From Paenibacillus oralis (GTDB lineage: Bacteria; Bacillota; Bacilli; Paenibacillales; Paenibacillaceae), in the NCBI RefSeq assembly GCF_003863965.1, contig NZ_RRCN01000001.1, positions 1,622,702-1,686,701 of the forward strand: a stretch of DNA of 64,000 nt. The letters run 5' to 3'. Below the pieces are notes generated by a model. The model ran no database searches. It worked only from the letters and a program-made list of their open reading frames with translations, and was not told the origin of the DNA. How positions within the stretch are numbered: the stretch's first letter is position 1; each line of letters starts with the position of its first letter. Positions 53,211 to 62,784 of this stretch are shown one piece after another. The position numbers and the translations under genes are program-made.

Positions 53211-54587
53211 TTACGCTTCTTCCTCCTGCAGCCACCCGCTCGCCTCGGCGGCGGCCAGCACCCGGTCTACCGTTTGCGGAGCCGAACCCAAATACGTTGA
53301 CGGGTCCATCAACCGCTCCAGTTCTTCCACTTCGACCGCTTGCCGGATGCGGGCATCGGTCATCAAAATATCGCGGAAAGGAATGTCCTCCTCGACGCTC
53401 TTCATACACAGCTCATAAACGACCTCATGTGCGGTCTGCTTGCCCATCGGCTTCGCCAGAGCAAACATAACGCGCTCGGAAAGCAACAGTCCACCGAGTT
53501 TGTTCAAATTGCGCAGCATATGGTCGGGCTTGACGACCAGTCCGGTTAGAACCGCTTTCGTGGACGCCAGTTGGGCCGCCAAATAAATGCAGCTTTCCGG
53601 CAGCGCGATCCATTCCCCGCGCCAGGACATCGCGTCCCGCTCATGCTCGACGATCATCGACTCCTGCACGAGCGCGGCATTGTAGCGGATCGGCTTGGTG
53701 AGGCTTGCGATCCCTTCCAGCGCCGCCGGGTTCCGTTTATGCGGCATCGTCGAGGAGCCGATTTTGCCGGATGTAAACGGCTCTTCCACTTCATCCAGCT
53801 CGGTGCGCATCAAATTGTAAAATTCGTTGCCCATTTTGCCGAGCGTGCCGCTGATCATGCCGAGCAGACCGGCGTACTCCGCCGAACGGTCCCGGGACGA
53901 GTGCCAGCTAATATTCGGCGATTGCAGGCCAAGCCGCTCCATCGTCAGCCGCTCCACATCCGGGCCTTGCGGACCAAAGGAGGCGTAAGTGCCAACGCCG
54001 CCGCCCAGCACGCCGGTGAATACCCGGGCTTCCGCTTCGCGAAGCCGGTCCAGATGGCGGATTGTCTCGTCGAGCAAAACGGCGATTTTGAAGCCGAACG
54101 TGGTCGGCAGACCCTGCATGCCGTGGGAACGCCCCGCCATCGGCGTTTCCCGATGCTCGCGCGCCAGCCGCGCCAGCTCGCGGGCGACCGCGCGCAGATC
54201 GCGGACGATAATCCGGTGGGCTTCCTTAAGCTGCAGCATCATCCCGGTGTCGACGATGTCCTGCGTGGTCGCGCCATAGTGAATCCATTCCCCGTGTTCG
54301 GGGCCGCACAGATTTTGCAGAGCCTTCAGCGTCGGCATCAGCGAATGCTTAACCTTCAGCACTTCCTGCGCGATTTCCTCTATATTCATAAGCTCTACCT
54401 TCGCCTTGTCGGCAATGACGGCTGCCGATTCGGCCGGGATGAGCGCAAGTTCCGCTTCCGCAAGCGCCAGAGCCGCTTCCACGTCCAGGTGCTTCTGCAG
54501 CCGGTTCTCGTCCGACCAAACCTGGCGCATTTCCGCGGTTCCGAAATTGTTTTGCAGCATAATCATATCGATAACATGTGACGGCAT
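53211..54587 (-). CDS. Fumarase/aspartase-superfamily lyase (adenylosuccinate-lyase/CMLE-like)
   Basis: A 458-residue enzyme, ATG at 54587 with AGGAGGTACAC RBS. Superfamily signature GSSTMPHKRNPAALEG (about 275-290), with TTQDIVDTG and MAGRSHGMQG as the other active-site stretches. Such enzymes eliminate fumarate from succinylated substrates. The genome's own purB would be elsewhere. Inside an operon with an N-acyl amidohydrolase, a GNAT and a cystine-type transporter, it is a candidate S-(2-succino) lyase that releases fumarate and a thiol. 76 bp separate it from the MmgE/PrpD gene. Confidence 0.85.
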   Translation of the reverse strand: MPSHVIDMIMLQNNFGTAEMRQVWSDENRLQKHLDVEAALALAEAELALIPAESAAVIADKAKVELMNIEEIAQEVLKVKHSLMPTLKALQNLCGPEHGEWIHYGATTQDIVDTGMMLQLKEAHRIIVRDLRAVARELARLAREHRETPMAGRSHGMQGLPTTFGFKIAVLLDETIRHLDRLREAEARVFTGVLGGGVGTYASFGPQGPDVERLTMERLGLQSPNISWHSSRDRSAEYAGLLGMISGTLGKMGNEFYNLMRTELDEVEEPFTSGKIGSSTMPHKRNPAALEGIASLTKPIRYNAALVQESMIVEHERDAMSWRGEWIALPESCIYLAAQLASTKAVLTGLVVKPDHMLRNLNKLGGLLLSERVMFALAKPMGKQTAHEVVYELCMKSVEEDIPFRDILMTDARIRQAVEVEELERLMDPSTYLGSAPQTVDRVLAAAEASGWLQEEEA

Positions 54588-54663
54588 GGTGTGTACCTCC
54601 TAAGTGTGCGTGCTCATAAGTGCGTGTTCAAAAGTGTTCCAAAAGTCGGCTTTTGAACTGCAT

Positions 54664-56031
54664 CTAAATGTCGGGAATCAGTGTATGCATATCGGTCAGC
54701 TGCTCCAGTCGCCCAACCTTGCCGGGCAGTTCCTGCCAAGCGGCGGAAAGGCCGCGGGCGGCGTCCGCGTACTTGTCCATTCGTTCCTCCGGAGTCAGCG
54801 GGCGCCCTGGCGCTCCGCGCGGGCAATCCACCCGCTCCGTATGCGTCGATCCATCGGCGTATGTTACGCTGACGATCGTAAACCGCCCTTTGGGCATCGC
54901 GTTTGGCGCGGGAACGATATCGGCGTCGTAACGCCGCTCCACCTTGGCGGCAAGAGCCAGCAAATCGGGGCGGATGGGCTCATCGGCAAACGTGCCGATG
55001 CCAAGCTCCCCGTCCGCCAGCGCCGCCGCAATCACGTATTCGACGCTGAAGCGCCCTTCCACGCCCGTTTTCGGTTCGCGGACGATGAGAGCGGCGTCTC
55101 CCCCGGGCGGAAAAGTGACGGTCACCCGGTCGATAACCGAGATATCCGCCCCGCGGGCGGCACGAACCGCCAGCGCGGCATCCGCAGCATGGTGAGACGC
55201 CGAGCAGCACGGATACCGTTTGAACCATAGGCCGGGTTCGGCGATTTGCCACGGCTCGCCCCAGCCTTCCGTCGTCTTCTCCGGTTTCGCTTCGTCCCCG
55301 CCGAGGGCCGCAAAAAAACCAAGCGGCCCCTCCAGCGGCTCCTCCGCACCGGCGATCCCCGCTTCCGCGAGCCGCGCCGCCAGCAAGCCCGAGCGCGCGG
55401 CCAAACCTGCGTGCAGAGGCTTAACCTGTGTGCCGAAATGCACTCTTAGCCCGCCGGCTTGCGTGGCCGCTAATCCTAACGCGCGGGCGGCCACGCTGGC
55501 GTCGAGACCGGCAAGCCGGGCGCACGCGGCGGCGGCCCCCAGCGCGCCGAGAACGGCGGTGCTGTGCCAGCCGGCCGCGTAGGGCTTGGGACCAAGCGCC
55601 AGACCGAGCCTGCACATCGTCTCAACCCCGACGACATAGGCCGCCAGGAACTCGGCGCCGGTCGCGCCCCGCTCCTCCGCTTCCGCCAGCAGGGCAGGCA
55701 AAATAACGGCACTCGGGTGACCCCTGACGCTTTCGTGGACGTCATCGTAATCGAGCGCATGGCTCAAGTAGCCATTGACCAGCGCGGCATCAAGCGCCGC
55801 AAGCCGTTCCGGCCTTCCGGGCACGGACGAGCGGCCGTTGCCTGTCCCGCCCGCGCCGGTCCCAAGCGCCGCGGCGATGCTGTCCGCTCCCGCATCGTCC
55901 CTTGCGGCCAGCGTTGACGCCAGCCAGTCCAGCACCCCAGCGCGGGCGGCCTCCAGGGCCCGCGTATCCTTCAGCGGATCAGAGCTGGCGATTCGTTCCG
56001 CAAGCTGCCGGGTAAGCGAACCCGGACTCAT
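54664..56031 (-). CDS. MmgE/PrpD-family protein (YxeQ-like)
   Basis: A 455-residue member of the family that includes 2-methylcitrate dehydratase and cis-aconitate decarboxylase. The all-helical part has SHALDYDDVHESVRGHPS, the family's substrate-site stretch. The position corresponds to yxeQ in the B. subtilis yxe operon, whose role is unresolved. Its start overlaps the M20 gene by 4 bp. The local GC content is high. Confidence 0.88.
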   Translation of the reverse strand: MSPGSLTRQLAERIASSDPLKDTRALEAARAGVLDWLASTLAARDDAGADSIAAALGTGAGGTGNGRSSVPGRPERLAALDAALVNGYLSHALDYDDVHESVRGHPSAVILPALLAEAEERGATGAEFLAAYVVGVETMCRLGLALGPKPYAAGWHSTAVLGALGAAAACARLAGLDASVAARALGLAATQAGGLRVHFGTQVKPLHAGLAARSGLLAARLAEAGIAGAEEPLEGPLGFFAALGGDEAKPEKTTEGWGEPWQIAEPGLWFKRYPCCSASHHAADAALAVRAARGADISVIDRVTVTFPPGGDAALIVREPKTGVEGRFSVEYVIAAALADGELGIGTFADEPIRPDLLALAAKVERRYDADIVPAPNAMPKGRFTIVSVTYADGSTHTERVDCPRGAPGRPLTPEERMDKYADAARGLSAAWQELPGKVGRLEQLTDMHTLIPDI

Positions 56032-57194
56032 CCGAGAGTTTTCAGCGCCTGCACGGCCGTTTCCGCGAACAAGGCCGCGCTAATCGCCAGCGCCTCTTCT
56101 TTTAAAGTAAATTTCGGATGATGCCATTGTTCCGTCCCGCCGGTTCCCATCCATATAAAACAACCCGGCACATGCTCCTGGTACAGGGCAAAATCCTCGC
56201 CCCCCATCGTCGGCTCCGCCTCCACCACTTGTAGCCCCTGCGCTTCGGCGGCCACGCGCATGATTTCCGCCATATTCGCCTCGTTGTTCACCGCGGGCAG
56301 CATCCCCATCCAGTTCAGCACCGCCTCGGCCCCGTATCCGGCGGCCACGCCTTCGACAACCCGTTTCATCTGGTCGGGGATTCGGACGCGCGCTTCCGGC
56401 TCAAACGTTCTCACCGTACCTTCCAGAACTCCCGTGTCCGGGATCACGTTCCAGGTCGATCCGGCTTGCAGCTTGCATACGCTGACCACGGCGGAATGCT
56501 TCGGGCTGGCATTGCGGCTGATCAGGGTCTGAAGCGCGCCCACGATGGCGCTGCTGACCACCACCGGATCGATCGCCGCTTCCGGCATCCCCGCATGGCC
56601 TCCCTTGCCTTTGACTTCGATTTCGAAGCGATCCACCGACGCCATCAAAGGACCTGTCCGAATCCCAACCGTACCGATGGGCAGGTCAGGTTTGTTGTGC
56701 ATGCCGAAAATCGCCGTAACGCCGTCCAAAGCCCCCGCTTCGATCACCGCGCGGGCGCCGACCGCCAGTTCCTCCGCCGGCTGGAACAGAATGCGCACCG
56801 TGCCGCGAAGCTCATCGGCCCGCTCCTTAAGCAGCGCCGCCGCTCCGATCATCGAAGCCGTATGAAAATCGTGGCCGCAGGCGTGCATTTTCCCGGTAAC
56901 CGTCGAAGCGAACGGCAATCCCGTCTCCTCCTTGACCGGCAACGCGTCGATATCGGCCCGCAGCATAATCGTCGGTCCCGGAAGCGCCCCCTTCACCTCG
57001 GCCAGCACGCCGGTCGGCAAATTCAGATCGAGTTGACGAATGCCCAGTTCCGTAAGCCAGGCACGAATCCGCTTCGTCGTTTCGTGTTCTTCATTAGAGA
57101 GCTCAGGATGCCGGTGCAGTTCCCGCCGCATGTCGACAAGCTTCGGCTGAAGCGATGCGGCTTCTTCCTTAAAGAAGTTCGATATCGTTGTCAT
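56028..57194 (-). CDS. M20D amidohydrolase (YxeP-like N-acyl-amino-acid deacylase)
   Basis: 388 residues from ATG 57194 (AAAGGGAGA RBS). Metal-binding motifs of the M20D group: RADIDALPVKEETGLPF, HACGHDFHTASMIG, QPAEE, and near the end GGEDFALYQE. YxeP/SndA removes the acetyl group from N-acetyl-cysteine species in the B. subtilis pathway. First gene of the operon, transcribed from the promoter near 57550. Confidence 0.92.
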   Translation of the reverse strand: MTTISNFFKEEAASLQPKLVDMRRELHRHPELSNEEHETTKRIRAWLTELGIRQLDLNLPTGVLAEVKGALPGPTIMLRADIDALPVKEETGLPFASTVTGKMHACGHDFHTASMIGAAALLKERADELRGTVRILFQPAEELAVGARAVIEAGALDGVTAIFGMHNKPDLPIGTVGIRTGPLMASVDRFEIEVKGKGGHAGMPEAAIDPVVVSSAIVGALQTLISRNASPKHSAVVSVCKLQAGSTWNVIPDTGVLEGTVRTFEPEARVRIPDQMKRVVEGVAAGYGAEAVLNWMGMLPAVNNEANMAEIMRVAAEAQGLQVVEAEPTMGGEDFALYQEHVPGCFIWMGTGGTEQWHHPKFTLKEEALAISAALFAETAVQALKTLG

Positions 57195-57200
57195 GTGCAC

Positions 57201-57558
57201 ATCTCCCTTTGCAATTAATAGCTATCCGCCGGCTCGAATGGAAAGTATTTCTTATCATCGTAAGCAACCGCGCAAAATGAATAATGGGCCGAGATTGTCC
57301 CTCCCGGCCACCACGGCTCACCTTCCATTAATATAGCCGGGCGTGACCCCCTTAAATCATGAAGGCGCTAAGGTTCTTGCGCTTGTCACATTGCCGCGCT
57401 AACACACAAAAGAACCAGCCCGAAGAGCAACGTTCTCTGTAAACCCCATTGCCTGCGATCTTGCTTCACTCTCGCCAAACTGGTTTCAAATAGTACATCG
57501 GAATAGTCCGTTTTGAGATTAATTTTAAATTATAACCCGCCTGCTTGTATACTGTCAA
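57201..57558 (-). promoter_or_regulatory. Promoter and long 5' leader of the M20-lyase-ABC operon
   Basis: TTGACA (57553-57558) and TATAAT (57529-57534), spacer 18 bp, form a consensus promoter. About 320 nt separate it from the first gene. The leader contains a stem GGCCGGGA/TCTCGGCC (about 57280-57305), and an ATTCCGAT half-site lies soon after the start. It is long enough for an attenuator or riboswitch, but I could not match it to SAM, T-box or another known class. Confidence 0.6.
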
Positions 57559-57570
57559 CCAACGTACAAA

Positions 57571-58626
57571 TCAAGTCATTTCCTTTTCCGTGGAGCGCCG
57601 CACGGCAAGCTTGGGCTCCACCCATCGGCGCCTGCTGACCGGAGCCGCCTCCGCCTCGTTGATTTGCGCCATCAGCATTTCGCCGGCCGCGGCTCCCAGC
57701 GCAAAGGTGTCCATGTCCAGGCAGGTAAGCGGCGGAGTGGTGAAGGGGGCGAGCGGCCTATTGTCAAAAGTGGCGACGCCCATCTCGTCCGGGATGGACA
57801 CCCCCCGCCCGCGAAGCTCCTCCAGGGCCCCGAAAGCAACCAAATTGCTCATGCAGATGATCGCGTCGGGGACGTTTGGCAGGGCAAGCAGTTCGCGCAC
57901 CAGCCTGCGCCCGTTGGCTTCGTTGGCATAGCCGGGCAGCACGATACCGGACGGCACGAGAGGGCCTGCTTCCGCCGCCTTTTTCCCCCGTATCTCATCA
58001 GTGGCAAGCGCATCCCGATACCCCGCCACTCTTGCTTCAAACATCGGATCGCCCCGCTCCCCGCCAATAAACGCGGGGTTGCTGTATCCGCGGGCTAACA
58101 AATGGCTGGTCAGCATTGCCGCCCCGCGGCGATTGTTGATGTCCACCCAACACAGCGAGGCCATGCCGGGGATTTCGCCGATAGAGACATAAGGAAATTT
58201 CAAGCCGTTTAACTCCCCGGCCAGCTCCGGAGTCAGGATGGAATTGTCCATAATCAGCCCGTCCACTTTGCGCCCCAGCACAAAACGGCTGACAAACCGC
58301 TCCCGCCCGACATGTTCGATATTGCAGATCGTTAGTTCGTAATCAAGCGGCCCGATGACGCTTTCCACGCCGCCGATAATATCGTAGAAGGAAGCATTCA
58401 AAAAATCGCTTTGGCGCGACAGATCGATAACCAGTCCAACATTGTAACCTTTTTGTTTCGCTAATCGCGTGGCCAAGCTGCTTGGTTCATAATTCATCTC
58501 GCGCATAACGGCCCTAACCTTTTCCTTGGTTGCTTCCGAAATGCTCGGCGCATCGTTCAGCACTTTCGATACGGTTGACTTGGCCACATTGGCGGCTTTG
58601 GCAATGTCGTTAATCGTGATTTTCAT
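57571..58626 (-). CDS. LacI-family transcriptional regulator
   Basis: 351 residues from MKITINDIAKAANVAKSTVS (58626); an in-frame start at 58725 is rejected because homologs begin with the HTH. Sensor domain with YNVGLVIDLSRQSDFLNASF and GVATFDNRPLAPFTTPPL. It lies 241 bp downstream of the CGTase on the same strand behind a terminator, so it may be the regulator of the GAAACCGGTTTC operator upstream of CGTase (inference). Confidence 0.9.
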   Translation of the reverse strand: MKITINDIAKAANVAKSTVSKVLNDAPSISEATKEKVRAVMREMNYEPSSLATRLAKQKGYNVGLVIDLSRQSDFLNASFYDIIGGVESVIGPLDYELTICNIEHVGRERFVSRFVLGRKVDGLIMDNSILTPELAGELNGLKFPYVSIGEIPGMASLCWVDINNRRGAAMLTSHLLARGYSNPAFIGGERGDPMFEARVAGYRDALATDEIRGKKAAEAGPLVPSGIVLPGYANEANGRRLVRELLALPNVPDAIICMSNLVAFGALEELRGRGVSIPDEMGVATFDNRPLAPFTTPPLTCLDMDTFALGAAAGEMLMAQINEAEAAPVSRRRWVEPKLAVRRSTEKEMT

Positions 58627-58726
58627 CGTATTGGACCCTCTCAAAAAAATACAATGATTTACATTAATTATACTGGTTTCTCCTCCTTCACAAAAGCAGG
58701 AAATTAAGCGCATACAAAAAAACACG

Positions 58727-58775
58727 GAATCCCCGCTTGCCCTGACCGGCAGCAGAGATCCCGTGCCACTACTTC
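58727..58775 (-). terminator. Terminator after the CGTase gene
   Basis: On the minus strand GCACGGGATC ... GGGGATTCCGTG followed by TTTTTTTG, about 95 nt after the CGTase stop at 58868. Confidence 0.75.
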
Positions 58776-58867
58776 ACACCCCTCCCAACCACGTTTTACA
58801 TGCTGGGTTTAACTGGCAGCCGCCGCTTCTTTTTCCGGATGCAACTCGCTCCGGCTGCTTAGGCCGC

Positions 58868-61012
58868 TTAATTTTGCCAGTCCACCGTCACCGTCCCTAC
58901 GCCGCTGGCCGGCGTCGTGTACGTATGATTGCCCCCGCCTTCCCAAGTAACCGTGCTGCCGTTCGACTTAATAAACTTAAATTCCAGCTTTTTCCCCGCC
59001 GGTACGCTGACATCGTAATACCAGGTCGGGTACTTCGCGATCACCTGATTGTACATCGGTCCAACCGCTTCGTCCGGATCCCAGGAGCCGAGTTCGGCGA
59101 CGTTGCCGACAAGATAAACGTTTGTTCCGTAATCGGTGGCGGCCTGGTTGACCAGGAAACGCACCGTGACCTGATCGTCCGTCAGAACATTAAAGCTAGT
59201 GAATGTATTGCTGGCGGTGCCGGACGATGTTTTGACCGAAACGCCCGGTTTACCGGCCGTGACGTTCGGTACGAGCACCTTAATCTGTGTGTCTTCCCAG
59301 CTTACGATGCCGGATCCGGCCACCGCTGTCGTGCCGAAATAGACCGTGCCCGCCGTGCCTCCAAAACCGCGGCCGTCAATCGTCACCGTGTTCCCCGGTT
59401 GGCCCATGGTGGGACCCACATTGCCGATCGCCGGCGACGTTTCGGACGCTGTGTACTCCCATACCGCCGTTCCGCCGGCCGCCAGCGTAAAGTTGGTGAC
59501 GGCACCGCTGCTGCCAACCGTGATGGAATTGCCGTTTAAGAGTCCGCCTAGCTCATCCGAATAAGTCCCCGCCGGCAGCGAACTCAACAGGCCCGAAATT
59601 GGATAAGATGCGGATGTGCTCCGATTGATCGCAACCAAAGCGACGCTGCTGCCGAACTTGCGCTCAAAAATCAGCACATCGTTGTTGACCCAGCGCTCCG
59701 TCGTCGTCCCGTAAGCGATGGCCGGATTCGATTTACGCAGCGGCGCCAAAGTCTGGATCACCTTATAAGCCGTTGTCCCGGTATTAAACGAAGTCATCAT
59801 CGCCCGGTTGTTGGGGTCCCCATCGCCGGTCATGTACTGCTCCGTGCCGTAGTAGATGGCAGGCACCCCGCGGGAAGTCAGCGTCAGCGTAAGCGCTTGT
59901 TCAGTCGCCCGCGTACCGGCGCCGGCAACCTGGAACCGGTCCATATCATGGTTGTCGATGAAGGTCACCATATTGTTGATGTGATCGTATTGCGACTCCG
60001 TGCTGGCCAGCACCGTGTAGAGGTCCTTCATCGTTTCCGTTTTGTCCCGGAACACTTCGCGCACTTCCTGCGCGTATTCAAAGTCCAGCAGGTTCATGCC
60101 GCTTTCGTTGGCAAATTTAATGTTGTCCCCGTCGATTTGATCCGTGCCAAGATACCATTCCCCAAACGTAAATACCGGATGATCACCGCCGTAAATCGAG
60201 GAAACGAAGCTTTTTTGCCAGCCGAAGGGCATATGCTTCACCGCGTCAAAGCGAATCCCGTCCACGCCCATGTCGAGCCAGAGATCAATGGCGGTTTTAA
60301 AATAAGCGTCAATCGTATTGTTGTTATGGTTGATATCCGCTAAGTCATAGAGGTTTTTGTAGATGCCGTCTTCAATCGTGGAAAAATCGGTGCCCCCGTT
60401 ATGATGAAATAGGCCGGCCGAATCATTGCTGTAAGTGCCGAGCAGCGCACCGTTATCGTACAACGCACCGTTCTCCGCAAAGCCGGGATTGTCCCTGTCG
60501 GCCGGAGACGTATGGTTGGGCGCGAAGTCGATCACGACCTTGATGTTATTGGCGTGAGCCGTATCAATCAGATTTTGAAAATCGACAAAATCCCCGAAAG
60601 CGTCGTTCGTTTGCTTAAAATCCCTTGCCCAGTAGCCGTGATAAGACGTATTGTTAACGCCGGAATACTTGATGACGGAGGTGATATTCTCCACAGGCTG
60701 GGATATCCAAAGGGCGGTAACGCCCATCCCGGTCAGATAGCCGTCATTAATCTTGTCGATAATCCCCTGCCAGTCTCCCCCAAAATAGAGCTTCAAATTG
60801 GATCGGTCGCCGCTGAACGCATCCCCCGCCGGATTGTTGGCCTGGTCCCCGTCCGCAAAGCGGTCGGTCACAATCTGATAAATGACGTCCGTACTGAAGT
60901 TGACCTTGTTGTCCACACTGGTATCGGATGACGCCCATGCGGGCAGCGATATCCCCAACGCCAGACTCAGCGAAAGCGCCAGGGAGGTCAAACGTTTGAA
61001 CTGCGATTTCAT
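58868..61012 (-). CDS. cgt: Cyclodextrin glucanotransferase (GH13, CBM20)
   Basis: 714 residues from [10 protein letters not shown] (61012), normal CGTase length. Signal peptide to about 27 (ISLPAWA). Domains A/B (about 28-430), C (about 430-520), D IPT/TIG-like (about 523-605, [21 protein letters not shown]) and E starch-binding CBM20 (about 610-714, [21 protein letters not shown]). Catalytic Asp256 ([10 protein letters not shown]), Glu285 (FGEWYLG), Asp356 (NHDMDRF). The central subsite Tyr lies in [13 protein letters not shown]. It converts starch to cyclodextrins outside the cell by intramolecular transglycosylation. No cyclodextrin importer is seen nearby. Confidence 0.93.
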   Translation of the reverse strand: MKSQFKRLTSLALSLSLALGISLPAWASSDTSVDNKVNFSTDVIYQIVTDRFADGDQANNPAGDAFSGDRSNLKLYFGGDWQGIIDKINDGYLTGMGVTALWISQPVENITSVIKYSGVNNTSYHGYWARDFKQTNDAFGDFVDFQNLIDTAHANNIKVVIDFAPNHTSPADRDNPGFAENGALYDNGALLGTYSNDSAGLFHHNGGTDFSTIEDGIYKNLYDLADINHNNNTIDAYFKTAIDLWLDMGVDGIRFDAVKHMPFGWQKSFVSSIYGGDHPVFTFGEWYLGTDQIDGDNIKFANESGMNLLDFEYAQEVREVFRDKTETMKDLYTVLASTESQYDHINNMVTFIDNHDMDRFQVAGAGTRATEQALTLTLTSRGVPAIYYGTEQYMTGDGDPNNRAMMTSFNTGTTAYKVIQTLAPLRKSNPAIAYGTTTERWVNNDVLIFERKFGSSVALVAINRSTSASYPISGLLSSLPAGTYSDELGGLLNGNSITVGSSGAVTNFTLAAGGTAVWEYTASETSPAIGNVGPTMGQPGNTVTIDGRGFGGTAGTVYFGTTAVAGSGIVSWEDTQIKVLVPNVTAGKPGVSVKTSSGTASNTFTSFNVLTDDQVTVRFLVNQAATDYGTNVYLVGNVAELGSWDPDEAVGPMYNQVIAKYPTWYYDVSVPAGKKLEFKFIKSNGSTVTWEGGGNHTYTTPASGVGTVTVDWQN

Positions 61013-61122
61013 TGTCCTATCTCTCCTCTCAAATGTTCTGCCGATCTTTGGGAGCCGAGCCTGCCTAGAGCCTGCATAAAGCGGGTGCACAGCCGCCAGA
61101 GGCAGTATGGCAGACAAACAAT

Positions 61123-61192
61123 AAAACGCTTACATAATTCAGGGAAACCGGTTTCTTTCCTAAAAATACCATCCCTAATCAGGACAAGTCAA
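61123..61192 (-). promoter_or_regulatory. CGTase promoter with LacI-type operator and cre-like site
   Basis: -35 TTGACT (61187-61192) and -10 TATTTT (61163-61168), spacer 18 bp. A perfect palindrome GAAACCGGTTTC (61144-61155) overlaps the expected start site. TGTAAGCGTTTTAT (61123-61136) resembles a CcpA cre site. Together these suggest sugar-specific repression plus catabolite control. Confidence 0.7.
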
Positions 61193-61431
61193 TACCTGAA
61201 TTGGAATTTTCTACATTTCAAGCATCTTTGCAAAAAATAGCCGGATTTTTGAGGTTCAAAACCGAAATCGCGTTTGAGTGCGAAAATCTAACGGTTCTGA
61301 GCGGCGCTATTTGGGTAAATACGGAGATTTCCAAGCTGTAACGGTTGCCATCGGCCTTATTCCAACCGTTAGCACAGAAGCCAAAAAGGCCCCCCTGTCA
61401 TTTTCAATGACGTACGGGAGGCCTTCTCTTT

Positions 61432-61728
61432 CTATTTTTCCGGATAAAATAACACCTTGTCCTTACGTATACTCTCCAATAAGTACTCGTTGTCGACGAA
61501 CGGTAATTCGACGATATCTATTTTCAGAAAACCTGCCGCATCATCAAAAGCGCTTTTTACATGGGGAGGAAGCTCTTGTTCCACCATCAAGTCGATATCC
61601 GAACTGGCCGTACTATCGCCTCTGGCCCTGGAACCGAAAATATAAACGTTCGATAATCCGCTGGACTTACAAACCTCCAGTAATCTGCGATAAATCCGAT
61701 CAGGAATATCAAAGGGCATTTTCCACAT
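61432..61728 (-). CDS. MNT-family minimal nucleotidyltransferase
   Basis: 98 residues (start 61728, or ATG 61719). It has the pol-beta motif GSRARGDSTASSDIDLMV (GS-x10-DxD) and a later acidic IDIVELP strand. In HEPN-MNT toxin-antitoxin modules this protein AMPylates and neutralises the HEPN RNase. Its start overlaps the HEPN gene by up to 20 bp, as in those modules. Confidence 0.88.
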   Translation of the reverse strand: MWKMPFDIPDRIYRRLLEVCKSSGLSNVYIFGSRARGDSTASSDIDLMVEQELPPHVKSAFDDAAGFLKIDIVELPFVDNEYLLESIRKDKVLFYPEK

Positions 61729-61939
61729 ACTCCTTCAGTACTTGCCGCAAATTTTTAAATTCTTCAAGATATCTTTTGATAATGCGTACATACACGGAAT
61801 CGGCTTTTGCTTCAAAATATTGATGAGTAGTCGTATTGCGGTCGTATACTATATCTTCCCATAAAACGGTATCCTCAATCCAGCCCCTGGACAGAGCTTC
61901 ACGAAAAATATCCTTCGGGTAAGGCGGAATATTGGCCAC
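61709..61939 (-). CDS. HEPN-domain protein (HI0074-like), short
   Basis: 76 residues from GTG 61939 (GAGAGGGGA RBS). It matches the C-terminal half of HI0074-type HEPN proteins: PKDIFREALSRGWIEDTVLW and the RNase motif R-x4-H in DRNTTTHQYFE. Usual members are about 125-135 residues; the first helices (about 55 residues) are missing although a plausible start remains. Either N-terminally truncated or a compact form. Partner of the MNT gene. Confidence 0.75.
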   Translation of the reverse strand: MANIPPYPKDIFREALSRGWIEDTVLWEDIVYDRNTTTHQYFEAKADSVYVRIIKRYLEEFKNLRQVLKEYVENAL

Positions 61940-61968
61940 AATCCCCTCTCAATATAAAAAATAGACAA

Positions 61969-62775
61969 TCACCGCTCCTTCAGCACATCCCAGGGCGTCG
62001 GGCGGTCGTAATACGTGTCGCAGAGTTTGAACTCGCTGTCCTTGTAGAAGCAGCCGCGGTCCTCCATGGCGCCGCGCACGGACATTTTGGCCAGGTCGAG
62101 CATATTATGCTCGCGGCTTAAGTGAGCCAGATACACCCGCTTCAAGCGGCCGTTCAGGATTTCGCTCATCAGCTCGCCGGTCGCGTCGTTGGACAAATGC
62201 CCGAGATCGCCAAGAATCCGCCGCTTAATGTTCCACGGGTAACGCCCCATCCGCAGCATCTCAATGTCGTGGTTTGCTTCGAGCACCAGCACGTCGGCGT
62301 CGCAGATCGCTTCCTTCACCTTGTCGCTGGCATACCCGAGGTCGGTGCACACGCTCAGCTTCTCCTTGCCGTCGTAAAAGCTGTAGCCCACCGGTTCGGC
62401 GGCGTCATGCGAAATCGCAAACGACTCCACCCGCAGCGAGCCGAAGTCGCGCGTTTCCCCCGTGCCCAGCACGCAGCGCTGCTCATCCGGGATCGCCCCG
62501 ATCGCTTTGTCCATGGCGGCCCACGTCTTTTCGTTGGCGTAAACCGGGAGATTGTACTTCCGGGCTACCGCGCCCAAGCCCTTGATATGATCGGAATGCT
62601 CATGCGTAACCAAAATGCCGGACAGCTCCTGCCCGGTCACTCCCCGCTCCATCATCAGCTCGTCGACCCGCTTCGCGCTGAAGCCCGCGTCGATCATCAG
62701 CGTGACTTCCCCATTCGCGACCAGCGTTGCATTGCCTGTCGAACCGCTCGACAGCACCGAAAAACGTATCCCCAT
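61969..62775 (-). CDS. yycJ: YycJ/WalJ MBL-fold nuclease-like protein
   Basis: A 268-residue metallo-beta-lactamase-fold protein with THEHSDHIKG (HxHxDH), FAISHDAAEPVGY and a C-terminal LAHLSREHN segment, full length. YycJ has 5'-3' exonuclease-like activity and affects mutation and wall-related phenotypes in Bacillales. It follows yycI by 9 bp, the conserved order of the walRK operon. The usual htrA neighbour is 23 kb away. Confidence 0.95.
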   Translation of the reverse strand: MGIRFSVLSSGSTGNATLVANGEVTLMIDAGFSAKRVDELMMERGVTGQELSGILVTHEHSDHIKGLGAVARKYNLPVYANEKTWAAMDKAIGAIPDEQRCVLGTGETRDFGSLRVESFAISHDAAEPVGYSFYDGKEKLSVCTDLGYASDKVKEAICDADVLVLEANHDIEMLRMGRYPWNIKRRILGDLGHLSNDATGELMSEILNGRLKRVYLAHLSREHNMLDLAKMSVRGAMEDRGCFYKDSEFKLCDTYYDRPTPWDVLKER

Positions 62776-62784
62776 GATCTCCCA

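Noticed and set aside
53571-54581. Long plus-strand open frame (336 residues) inside the lyase gene.
   Set aside because: Antisense shadow of a high-GC gene with Arg/His-rich composition; no RBS and no recognisable domain. Same for 56466-57218, 62122-63219, 37913-38788 and 3027-3965.
57280-57310. T-box or SAM riboswitch in the operon leader.
   Set aside because: A GGTG..CCGTGG stretch resembles the T-box core but the order and spacing of its conserved bases and stem I motifs do not fit; SAM riboswitch core not found.
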